From: an uncultured Eubacteriales bacterium
GTDB lineage: Bacteria > Bacillota > Clostridia > Oscillospirales > Oscillospiraceae
DNA: 64,000 bases
NCBI GenBank assembly: GCA_900316745.1
Contig: ONEB01000006.1
Coordinates: 147,770-211,769 of the forward strand
Reading direction: 5' to 3'
Shown here: positions 43,509-50,735 of the stretch, one piece after another
Layout: each line of letters begins with the position of its first letter
Numbering within the stretch: the first letter of the stretch is position 1
Notes under the pieces: generated by a model
Told to the model about the DNA's origin: nothing
The model's database searches: none
The model's input: the letters and a program-made list of their open reading frames with translations, nothing else
Position numbers and translations under genes: made by a program

Positions 43509-45311
43509 TCACTCCACCTCCTTGTCTGCCGAGATCCGCCATTTCACTGCCTGCTGATAATCCGCCCACATACGGCTGTAGAGACCGCCTGCCTCCAACA
43601 GTTCCTCGTGCGTGCCCTGCTCCGCCACGCGGCCGGAGTCCAGCACAATGATCCGATCCGCACCGACGACTGTGGACAGGCGGTGCGCGATCATGACGAC
43701 CGTTCGACCCTCGGTCAGCTTTTGAAACGCCTTTTGGATCAGCGCCTCGTTCTCCGGGTCGGCAAAGGCGGTCGCCTCATCCAGCACCACGATGGGCGCA
43801 TTCTTGAGGATCGCGCGGGCGAGCGCCACGCGCTGCTGCTCGCCGCCGGAGAGATAGGTGCCTTCGGTGCCGATCATCGTGTCGGCGCCATCGGGAAGCT
43901 TATCGAGAATGTCGCCGCACTGGGCGGCGGAGAGCGCCGAAAGCACTTCCTCCCGGGTGGCTTCAGGTCTTGCAGCTCGCACGTTCTCCAGAATGGAAGC
44001 CTTGAACAGGTGCGTGTTTTGGAACACAAAGGCAACCTGATCCATCAGCACGTGGGGATCGGTCTGCCTCACGTCCACGCCGCCGACCTCTACACAGCCG
44101 GAGCTGACATCCCAAAAGCGCGGGATCAGACTGGCAGCCGTGGTCTTGCCGCCGCCGGAAGGCCCGACCAGCGCCACGGTCTGCCCGGGCTCCACGCTGA
44201 AGGAAATATGATCCAACGCGGGGATCTCCGCGCCGTCATAGGTGAAGCTGACGTCCCGAAACGCAACGCTGTTGTCCTTCGGCACCTGCGGATTATCCGT
44301 GATCTCCATCGCAGGCGCGCCCATAACCTGTGCAATGCGCCCGAGCGCGGTGCTCGCGAGCATCATGCCGCTGGCAGCGAACATGATGCGGGCAAGCGCG
44401 GTGGAAACGATGGCGGAAAAGACCGCGTAGAACGCAAAATCCGTGAGGAAAGACGCAAAGCTTCCGGAACGCAGCGCGGCAGGCGCCAGAAGCAGCGCCA
44501 CGGGGACAAGGAAAACGAAAGCACCTTCGGTAGCGGTCAGGTTGATGGCCTGCGGCGTCTTGCAGATATCCCCCTGATAACGCTCCGCCTTGGCGCTGTA
44601 GTCCTCGATCGCCTGCTTGAAGGCCTTGAACGAATATACCGTCTGCTGGAACACCTTGACCACGGGGATGCCGCGCACATATTCCGTGCCGGCCTTACTC
44701 ATCACGTCTTGTGCCGCCTGATACTCCGCCATGAGCCCGGCGTTTTTGCCGCCCATCATGCTAAGCATGGCAAGGATGGAGACCGCTGCCGCAAGCAAAC
44801 AGGCAGCGCCCATGCGCCAATCGAAAACGAACATCAGCGCCAGCATGGCAAGCAGCATCGCAATGCTGCCGACGATGTCAGCCAGATTGTGCGCCAAAAG
44901 CGTCTCGGTCTCAGACGCTGCGCCGTCCAGACGGTTGCGCAGCAGACCCGAGGCGTTGGAATCGAAAAAGCCGAGCGGTGCCTTCATCAGATGCGCCATG
45001 CCCTGCTTGCGAATGTTGGAGGCCGTGCGGAAGGCGGCGAGGTGCGTGCACATCAGTGCGGCGAAATAGACCACAATCCCCGCCACGGCAAAGGCGAAGG
45101 CCATCCAACCGTAGCGCGCAACGCCCGCCGCCTGCGTCCAGTCCGGCGCGACGGCAATCAGATCCCGCGCCACCAGCCAAACGCAGATATACGGCAGCAT
45201 GCCCAGAATCATGGCGACGGCCGAAAGCCCGAGTCCCAGGAAGGTCAGCCCTTTATAGCTGCCCGCGTAACCCAGCAAAACGGCTACGTCGCTTTGTTTC
45301 TTTTCTTTCAT
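43509..45311 (-). CDS. ABC transporter, fused membrane and ATPase domains, IrtA/YbtP-like half
   Basis: A 600-residue partner of the 41766 gene with the same fold: membrane domain to about residue 320 and an ATPase with VGPSGGGKTT, YLSGGEQQRVALARAI and IVVLDEATAFADPEN. The last motif has FAD instead of the usual SLD after the catalytic Glu, a difference between the two halves that suggests a heterodimer with specialised sites. No siderophore-interacting reductase domain like that of mycobacterial IrtA is present. ATG 45311 follows AAGGAGGG. A TTAGATTGTGCTAA operator lies about 60 bases upstream. Confidence 0.9.
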   Translation of the reverse strand: MKEKKQSDVAVLLGYAGSYKGLTFLGLGLSAVAMILGMLPYICVWLVARDLIAVAPDWTQAAGVARYGWMAFAFAVAGIVVYFAALMCTHLAAFRTASNIRKQGMAHLMKAPLGFFDSNASGLLRNRLDGAASETETLLAHNLADIVGSIAMLLAMLALMFVFDWRMGAACLLAAAVSILAMLSMMGGKNAGLMAEYQAAQDVMSKAGTEYVRGIPVVKVFQQTVYSFKAFKQAIEDYSAKAERYQGDICKTPQAINLTATEGAFVFLVPVALLLAPAALRSGSFASFLTDFAFYAVFSAIVSTALARIMFAASGMMLASTALGRIAQVMGAPAMEITDNPQVPKDNSVAFRDVSFTYDGAEIPALDHISFSVEPGQTVALVGPSGGGKTTAASLIPRFWDVSSGCVEVGGVDVRQTDPHVLMDQVAFVFQNTHLFKASILENVRAARPEATREEVLSALSAAQCGDILDKLPDGADTMIGTEGTYLSGGEQQRVALARAILKNAPIVVLDEATAFADPENEALIQKAFQKLTEGRTVVMIAHRLSTVVGADRIIVLDSGRVAEQGTHEELLEAGGLYSRMWADYQQAVKWRISADKEVE

Positions 45312-45371
45312 TACGGATATCCCTCCTTGTGTAAACAGCGGCGTCCCTGTGCCCGCCTGATTCCTCTTTGG

Positions 45372-45385
45372 TTAGATTGTGCTAA
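45372..45385 (-). promoter_or_regulatory. DtxR-like operator, copy 5, before the ABC pair
   Basis: TTAGA-TTGT-GCTAA lies between the terminator of the ATPase operon and the start of the ABC pair, so it can only serve the latter. The half-sites match the other copies except one base. Confidence 0.5.
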
Positions 45386-45399
45386 CTGCTGAGTGTTGA

Positions 45400-45427
45400 A
45401 ATCGCCCCGTGAAACGACGGGGCGATT
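45400..45427. terminator. Terminator after the P-type ATPase operon
   Basis: A perfect 11-bp stem (AATCGCCCCGT / ACGGGGCGATT) with a 6-base loop lies 6 bases after the ATPase stop. Confidence 0.8.
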
Positions 45428-45432
45428 CTTTG

Positions 45433-47523
45433 TTATCCGCCTGATTCCGCCAGCAGATTTGTCAGACAGTCCATGCTCAGCAGGAGCGTGGATGTATTGT
45501 GCAGCAGCGCAGAGGTCGCGGGTGCCAGAACGCCGAGCGCTCCGAGCAGGATTAGACCGCTGTTGAAGCCCATGACGAAGCGGTAGTTGCGTCCGATGCG
45601 GCGCATGAGCTTTTCCGACAGCTCCCGCAGCAGCACAAGCTCCCGCAGATCCTCCGCCGCGATGGTGATGTCCGCCACTTCGCGGGCAATCGTCGCACCG
45701 CTGCCGATGGCGACGCCGACATCCGAGAGCGAGAGCGCCGGAGCGTCGTTGATGCCATCGCCGATCATGACGACGGTGCGACCCTGTGCCTGTTCGTCCT
45801 GAATGTATCGCGCCTTGTCCTCGGGCAGGACTTCCGCGTGGAAATCATCCAATCCAAGCTGTTTTGCGATCGCGGCAGCGGCGTTTTGACTGTCGCCGGT
45901 GAGCATAACGGTCTTCTTGATTCCCGTTTCGTGCAGAAGCTCCACGATCTCCCGCGCCTCCGGGCGCAGCGGATCAAGGATGCCGATTGCGGCAGAGAGT
46001 ACGCCGCCGATGGCCAGATACAGCCAGGAGCAGCCTGGATCGAGCGCGTCAAACTGCGCCTGATCCTTCTTTCGGATTTTCACACCCTCATCTTCAAATA
46101 CGAAGTGGCGGCTGCCGATCACGGCGCGCCGCTTGCCGATCTTGGTGGCAATGCCGTGCGCGACGACATACTCCACCTCGCTGTGCATCTCGGAGTGATC
46201 CAGTCCGCGCTCCTCGGCCTCGCGCACGACGGCGTTGGCGACGGAGTGCGGAAAATGCTCCTCCAGACAGGCCGCCACGCGCAGCATCTCTGTTTCATCC
46301 TGCCCGTTGAACGGAACCACACTGGCCACGGTCGGGCAGGCATGCGTAAGCGTGCCGGTCTTGTCGAAGATGACGGTATCGGCCTCGCTGAGCTTTTCCA
46401 GATACTTGCCGCCCTTGACCGTAATCTTGTACCGCCCCGCCTCACGCATGGCGGACAGGACGCTCAGCGGCATGGACAGCTTCAAGGCGCAGGAGAAGTC
46501 CACCATCAGCACCGAGACGGCGCGGGTGGTATTGCCTGTGAGCAGCCAGGTGAGCAGGCTCCCGCCGAGGCACCACGGCACCAGCCTGTCCGCAAGATCA
46601 TAGGCGCGGTTTTCTGCGCCGGATTTCAGCCGCTCGGACTCCTCAATCATGCGCACAATGCGGTCATAGCGGTTCTCGCCGACCGCCCCGGTCACGCGCA
46701 CGACACAGTTCCCTTCCTCCACCACGCTGCCGGCATACACAGCGCTGCCGGGGCGCTTGGCGACGGGAACAGATTCTCCCGTCAGGGACGCCTGATTGAG
46801 CATCACGTCGCCCTGCTCCAGAATGCCGTCCATCGGAAGGACGTGTCCCGTGTGGATGACGATCAAATCGCCCGGCTGCACGCTGTCAAGCGGCACAAGC
46901 TCCTGCGTGCCGTACCCCCGCTGCTGCCAGACCTGATCGACCTGCAGCGACATGCTCTTTGCCAGATCGTCCACGGACTTCTTGTGCGTCCACTCGTCCA
47001 GCAACTCGCCGATCCCGAGCAGGAAGCGCACGGAGCCCGCTGTGGAAAAGTCCCCGGTCAGCAGAGACACACCGATGGCGACACCATCCAATACATCTAC
47101 GGTGAGTCTGCCGCGGCACAGCACTCTGCCCGCATGCCAGATGCGCGGCACGGCCAGACAGGCATTGATCGCTCTTCGGAAGACCAGCGGCAGGAAGAGC
47201 TTTTTCAGGTAACGGCGCACGACCTTCATGACAAGCTTTTGCTTGTATTCCCGGTTGATCGCGCGGCTGTTGCGGCTGATGACGCGCGTCTGCTGTGACG
47301 CCTGCGCGTAAGAAAAGGCGGACAGCGCGTCATACAGCTCATCTCGTTCGCCGTGGTAGACGACGATCACACCGCAGATGCGCTCGTGCACCGTCGCCTG
47401 ATCCACGCATTCCAGCGCCAGCAGCCAGGCCTCCAGCAGGTCGGCCTGCTCCATGCTCATGGACGGCTGCACCGCGCGCAGGCGCACGCGTCCGCGGCTT
47501 TCATGCAGAATCTGAAATCTCAT
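45433..47523 (-). CDS. P1B-type metal ATPase, possible ferrosome ATPase (FezB-like)
   Basis: A 696-residue metal-translocating P-type ATPase with all core motifs: LTGESVPV, DKTGTLTH (phosphorylation Asp) and GDGINDAPALS. The N-terminal 90 residues lack the CxxC metal-binding site and instead carry an arginine-rich stretch, HESRGRVRLR. The membrane motif is DFSCALKLSMPLS rather than CPC. As I recall, an arginine-rich N-terminus and this type of membrane motif mark P1B-6 ATPases such as FezB, which build iron-storage ferrosomes. ATG 47523 lies 1 base after the DUF6110-like stop. Iron is inferred from this and from the upstream iron-box-like sites; Mn or Zn export is the alternative. Confidence 0.85.
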   Translation of the reverse strand: MRFQILHESRGRVRLRAVQPSMSMEQADLLEAWLLALECVDQATVHERICGVIVVYHGERDELYDALSAFSYAQASQQTRVISRNSRAINREYKQKLVMKVVRRYLKKLFLPLVFRRAINACLAVPRIWHAGRVLCRGRLTVDVLDGVAIGVSLLTGDFSTAGSVRFLLGIGELLDEWTHKKSVDDLAKSMSLQVDQVWQQRGYGTQELVPLDSVQPGDLIVIHTGHVLPMDGILEQGDVMLNQASLTGESVPVAKRPGSAVYAGSVVEEGNCVVRVTGAVGENRYDRIVRMIEESERLKSGAENRAYDLADRLVPWCLGGSLLTWLLTGNTTRAVSVLMVDFSCALKLSMPLSVLSAMREAGRYKITVKGGKYLEKLSEADTVIFDKTGTLTHACPTVASVVPFNGQDETEMLRVAACLEEHFPHSVANAVVREAEERGLDHSEMHSEVEYVVAHGIATKIGKRRAVIGSRHFVFEDEGVKIRKKDQAQFDALDPGCSWLYLAIGGVLSAAIGILDPLRPEAREIVELLHETGIKKTVMLTGDSQNAAAAIAKQLGLDDFHAEVLPEDKARYIQDEQAQGRTVVMIGDGINDAPALSLSDVGVAIGSGATIAREVADITIAAEDLRELVLLRELSEKLMRRIGRNYRFVMGFNSGLILLGALGVLAPATSALLHNTSTLLLSMDCLTNLLAESGG

Positions 47524-47524
47524 C

Positions 47525-47788
47525 TCACACCGTGGCCGCGTCTTCGATGAAGCTTGCCTCCGCCTCGGCGGCTCTCTCCTCGTTGATGATCTTTGCGTCG
47601 GCAACGATATCGGAGCAGGTCTCCTGAACCGTCTCCACGTCGCGCATGATCTGATCCCTGCAGCGCAGCACCGCGGCCGTGACCTCGGTATAGACCTTTC
47701 TGGCGTCCTTGCTGCCAAGCACCTTAAAGCCGGCGGATCCGAACAGCGTGCCGCCTACGAACAGAGCGATTTTTCCGGTGGTTGTCAT
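47525..47788 (-). CDS. Small membrane protein, DUF6110-like
   Basis: An 87-residue protein with one N-terminal glycine-rich membrane segment (KIALFVGGTLFGSAGFKVLG) and a long amphipathic, possibly coiled-coil tail (AVLRCRDQIMRDVETVQ). It resembles the DUF6110 proteins often found beside P1B ATPases in Clostridia. ATG 47788 follows GGGAGG. Its stop is 1 base from the ATPase start, so the two are almost certainly made together. A role as partner or membrane-shaping factor of the ATPase, comparable to the small Fez proteins, is inferred from position only. Confidence 0.8.
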   Translation of the reverse strand: MTTTGKIALFVGGTLFGSAGFKVLGSKDARKVYTEVTAAVLRCRDQIMRDVETVQETCSDIVADAKIINEERAAEAEASFIEDAATV

Positions 47789-47814
47789 TTTGGTTTCCTC
47801 CCATTTCTATTCTG

Positions 47815-48609
47815 TTATTTTTGCCCCACAAGCAGCGTGGAGCCGTCGAGACCAAGCCACTTGGCCTCGGTTTTCCCCATGAAAGTTCCGTCCGTCGTGT
47901 CGATCAGGCGGACGTCCCGGTATCCGGCGAGCTCGAGCCGGCGCACAAAGGCGCTCATATCGCCGTAGCGGGCAGGGCTCATCAGATCGTGGATGGCAAA
48001 GACGCCGCCCTTTTTCAGCACGCGCAGCGTTTCCAGCAGCAGCTTCTGCTTGTCCCTGCCCGCGATGTTGTGATAGACGTAGTTGCTGGTAACAGCGTCA
48101 AAGGTCTCGTCCTCAAAGGGCAGACGGATCGCGTTGCCCTCCTGAAAATATGTATTGCGCACGCCCTCCGCCGCGGCGTTGGCCTCGCAGCGCTTCTTTG
48201 AAAACTCCGCCTTGTAAGCGCCGCTCCAGATATCGCAGCCGACCATTTCCGCATTGGGGTTCCGCTTGGCGCAGGCGATGGTCAGCGCGCCGCTGCCGCA
48301 GCCCACATCGAGCCCGACGCCGCCCTCGGGGAGGGTCACATGCGCCGCCGTGCCGTCGATGATCGTCTTCGAGAGCTTCCGCTTGCCGTTGTAGTCGAAC
48401 GTCCGGTGCAGAATAAGCATCCAGATCGCAAAGAACAGCAGCACCAGCGTCCCGGCGCCGAGGATCAAAGCGCAGATCAGGCGCGCCGTACCGTGCAGGA
48501 CCAGCCCCGTTGCACCAAGGACCAGAAACAGCCCGAACGCTGCCGCCGTTCCGGCAAAGAGACCGGCGACCATGCTTTTCGGCACCCAGTTTTTATAATC
48601 CGGTTTCAT
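47815..48609 (-). CDS. Membrane-anchored class I SAM-dependent methyltransferase
   Basis: A 264-residue protein with two N-terminal membrane spans (about residues 14-36 and 42-66) followed by a Rossmann methyltransferase: motif I GLDVGCGSGALT near residue 100, acidic motif GCDIW, and a FDAVTSNYVYHNI post-motif. The catalytic domain faces the cytoplasm by the positive-inside rule. It lies 26 bases upstream of the DUF6110-like gene, in one operon with two other methyltransferases. The substrate is unknown; a membrane lipid or metallophore precursor are possible ideas. Confidence 0.85.
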   Translation of the reverse strand: MKPDYKNWVPKSMVAGLFAGTAAAFGLFLVLGATGLVLHGTARLICALILGAGTLVLLFFAIWMLILHRTFDYNGKRKLSKTIIDGTAAHVTLPEGGVGLDVGCGSGALTIACAKRNPNAEMVGCDIWSGAYKAEFSKKRCEANAAAEGVRNTYFQEGNAIRLPFEDETFDAVTSNYVYHNIAGRDKQKLLLETLRVLKKGGVFAIHDLMSPARYGDMSAFVRRLELAGYRDVRLIDTTDGTFMGKTEAKWLGLDGSTLLVGQK

Positions 48610-48627
48610 TGGAATCCACTCCTTTTA

Positions 48628-49248
48628 TTATTTCGCAAGCACGGTGATCCACGGCTTTTTCCCGTGATGATCGGCTCGCACTTCGGAGAAGCCCGCTTTC
48701 CGCAGAGCCGCTTCGAGCTCCGCCGCCGTATAGCACTTCATGCCGTCGATGATCGCCTCGAACTTCTTGCTCGCCGCATCCGTTCCGTCCGACTCGTTGC
48801 AGATCAGAAACAGCCCGCCCGGCTTCAGAACGCGGAAGGCCTCTGCAAAGCAGTGTTCCAGCCCCGGCCATAAATAGACGGTTTCAAACGCTGTGGCGAG
48901 GTCGAACTGCGCATCCGGGAACGGCAGCTCGGACACGTCGCCCTGCGCAACCGTGCAGCGCCCGGCGTCGATCATCTCGTGGTTATACGCCCGCGCCGCT
49001 TCCACGGACAGCGCTGAATAGTCGATGGCGGTCACATGCGCCGCCGGATAGCGCTTGAGCAGCTCTCCCGCGTTCCGACCCGCGCCGCAGCCGAGATCGA
49101 CCGCCCGCGAAACGCTCTGCGCCGGAAGATGCGACATGCCCCAGTCCGCCAGCTTCGCATGACCGCTGTTCATGCCGCGGAGCATCAGCTTCCCGAGGAC
49201 GCCCTCAGGCTTTCTGGTCTGATTGAAAAATCGGTGGATGAGATTCAT
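48628..49248 (-). CDS. Class I SAM-dependent methyltransferase
   Basis: A 206-residue soluble methyltransferase of the Methyltransf_11/25 type with motif I AVDLGCGAGRNAGELL near residue 50, acidic loop TAIDYS and FDLATAFETVYLW. The region ITVLAK at the end closes the fold. ATG 49248 overlaps the stop of the preceding gene by 4 bases (ATGA), so translation is coupled. It stands between two other methyltransferases in the presumed iron operon. Confidence 0.87.
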   Translation of the reverse strand: MNLIHRFFNQTRKPEGVLGKLMLRGMNSGHAKLADWGMSHLPAQSVSRAVDLGCGAGRNAGELLKRYPAAHVTAIDYSALSVEAARAYNHEMIDAGRCTVAQGDVSELPFPDAQFDLATAFETVYLWPGLEHCFAEAFRVLKPGGLFLICNESDGTDAASKKFEAIIDGMKCYTAAELEAALRKAGFSEVRADHHGKKPWITVLAK

Positions 49249-50087
49249 GCTTTGTTGCCTCCAAACTCAATTCGAACGATCTTCATCCGTACAAGGCTGT
49301 CACAGAATCGGATCATCAGCTTGTGGATCGCGCCGACGTCGTCATAAATGTCCCGATAGCCGCGCATATAGCTTTTGGCGGTCACAGAGGCGAACCGATT
49401 GCTCCAGCCAAGAAGCTCCTGCTCGTCCTCCAGTGAGAAAAAGGCGTTCACGTCCGTGATTCCGGCCTCTTTGAGCCAGGTTTTTCGCATCAGCTTTGCG
49501 CCGCGCTCGTTGCAGGAGTCGAAGACCAGCACCGCGCCGGGAAAGCGCGCCGCCATCGCGTCGAAGAGTCTTTTTACATCCTCGGTTCTGAAATAGTAGA
49601 ACACGCCCGATGCGAAGAAAACCGCGCCGTCAGACGCATCGATCTGCTCCATCCAGGTCAGGTCGTTGAGGTCGCAGGCGATGCTCCGCTCCCGCTCGCC
49701 GGCGGGCAGCAGCTCGTTTCGGACTGCGATCACGTCCGGCAGATCGAGGTCATAGCCCCTGCAGGAGCCGTTGTCGCACTTGCGGAAGGTGTCGTCCAGC
49801 CCGCAGCCCAGATTCACCACGGCCGCCTTCGGATACGCAGTCAGATAATCCTGTACCTCGCAGCGGAGATCGTACTGCCGCTGCGCGACCTCCAGCGCGC
49901 CAAAAAGGCCAGCGACGGATTCCATCTTCCTTCGCTTCTCGGCGAAATCATAGTCCAGCGAGTCGCAGATCCGCCTCGCCTCCGGGTCGGAGAACAGCTC
50001 CGGAAAATGCTCGGAGCACACCAGCCGCCCGAGCAGCGGGATGACCAGCGTCTCCTGCACAGTGTTTTTCTCGACGTGGTATTTCAC
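49245..50087 (-). CDS. LCMT/PPM1-type SAM-dependent methyltransferase
   Basis: A 280-residue protein of the leucine-carboxyl-methyltransferase-like family: AVVNLGCGLDDTFRKCDNG is the characteristic SAM motif, followed by GYDLDLPDVIAVRNELLP and FFASGVFYYF. Bacterial members methylate carboxyl groups of small natural products. The start is GTG 50087 with AAGGAG 12 bases upstream. It is the first gene of the methyltransferase, DUF6110-like and P-ATPase operon. Two iron-box-like sites lie at 50136 and 50215. Confidence 0.85.
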   Translation of the reverse strand: MKYHVEKNTVQETLVIPLLGRLVCSEHFPELFSDPEARRICDSLDYDFAEKRRKMESVAGLFGALEVAQRQYDLRCEVQDYLTAYPKAAVVNLGCGLDDTFRKCDNGSCRGYDLDLPDVIAVRNELLPAGERERSIACDLNDLTWMEQIDASDGAVFFASGVFYYFRTEDVKRLFDAMAARFPGAVLVFDSCNERGAKLMRKTWLKEAGITDVNAFFSLEDEQELLGWSNRFASVTAKSYMRGYRDIYDDVGAIHKLMIRFCDSLVRMKIVRIEFGGNKA

Positions 50088-50135
50088 GACCCGAACCGCT
50101 CCTTTTTCTCAAACGACCAAAACGCGCGTTTGATA

Positions 50136-50149
50136 TTAGTCGGCGCTAA
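50136..50149 (-). promoter_or_regulatory. DtxR-like operator, copy 6
   Basis: TTAGT-CGGC-GCTAA lies 49 bases before the GTG start of the methyltransferase operon. Confidence 0.5.
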
Positions 50150-50214
50150 CTGCAAGGCGAAAGAAAAACGCTTATAAGCGTTTGAAGGATATGGTTTTCA
50201 TACCTTGATTTTAG

Positions 50215-50240
50215 TTAGCAGCATCTAACACAGTAGTATA
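50215..50240 (-). promoter_or_regulatory. DtxR-like operator, copy 7, with -10 element
   Basis: TTAGC-AGCA-TCTAA (50215-50228) lies directly after a minus-strand TATACT (50240-50235), over the expected transcription start of the methyltransferase/P-ATPase operon. The two operator copies here are 79 bases apart. Confidence 0.5.
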
Positions 50241-50266
50241 TCACAGCATTCTTCAAAAGAAAAGCC

Positions 50267-50440
50267 CTATTGGGAGATTTTATAAAAACAGGAGCAATCC
50301 GGTGTGTCGATGATCTTCAGAATCAGCTGCTCCAGATCGGGACGGAGCAGACTGTCCCCGGGAAGCTCATTGCGCCAATCATACAGCGCCTTGACGATCA
50401 GCTGCCGTTCATCGTCGTTGATTTTAATTTTATACCGCAT
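50267..50440 (-). CDS. Small 57-residue protein
   Basis: MRYKIKINDDERQLIVKALY opens a 57-codon gene that ends in TAG. The ATG at 50440 lies 7 bases after a near-perfect GAAGGAGGG, so translation is very likely. The first 45 residues look like a beta-strand followed by two helices with regular Leu/Ile spacing. Similar short proteins (basic start, DDER..LI..AL pattern) are common and unnamed in gut Clostridia. Its ribosome site is part of the inverted-repeat end of the hairpin element at 50448-50603. Function unknown. Confidence 0.65.
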   Translation of the reverse strand: MRYKIKINDDERQLIVKALYDWRNELPGDSLLRPDLEQLILKIIDTPDCSCFYKISQ

Positions 50441-50447
50441 GAAAAAA

Positions 50448-50603
50448 CCCTCCTTCGCTTGATGGTTCCATCATACCTAAGTAATCACTTCCGCTGCGCG
50501 GAAGTATGCGGTGAAACCGCATATTTGGCGTGTCTACGCCAAATGATTACATCGGTGCAATTTGATCACGATGAAAAGATGATCAAATTATAGCGAAGGA
50601 GGG
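50448..50603. repeat. Hairpin element B: inverted-repeat-bounded array with cloverleaf core
   Basis: The 156-base unit is bounded by perfect 12-base inverted repeats, CCCTCCTTCGCT (50448-50459) and AGCGAAGGAGGG (50592-50603). Inside are TGATGG-TT-CCATCA (50460-50473); an outer stem GTAATC/GATTAC (50481-50486 with 50545-50550) enclosing CTTCCGC-TGC-GCGGAAG, ATGCGGT-GAA-ACCGCAT and ATTTGGCGT-GTCT-ACGCCAAAT; and AATTTGATCA/TGATCAAATT (50559-50589). The terminal repeats contain a ribosome site pointing outward on each side. Possible readings: a MITE-like mobile unit, an invertible switch, or a structured RNA leader. Confidence 0.75.
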
Positions 50604-50654
50604 CATAGCTGTCGAATGTGCGAAAACGTTGATTTGAAGCAGTCAATAAAACGA

Positions 50655-50696
50655 GAAATCCGAACCCATCGCTGATCGGCGACGGGTTCGGATTTC
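50655..50696 (-). terminator. Terminator of the pectinacetylesterase-like gene
   Basis: A long stem (GAAATCCGAACCC / GGGTTCGGATTTC, extended inside by TCGC/GCGA after one mismatch) lies about 40 bases beyond the stop at 50736. The minus-strand tail is TCTCGTTTTATTG. Confidence 0.75.
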
Positions 50697-50735
50697 GTTG
50701 CTTTGGTAGGAGCTGCTAATTCCTATCCTTCCTTT

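Noticed and set aside
50481-50550. Cloverleaf core of element B as a tRNA
   Set aside because: The outer stem plus three arms recalls a tRNA, but loops are 3-4 bases, there is no 7-base anticodon loop, no GTTCRA T-loop and no CCA end. The same holds for 30123-30198.
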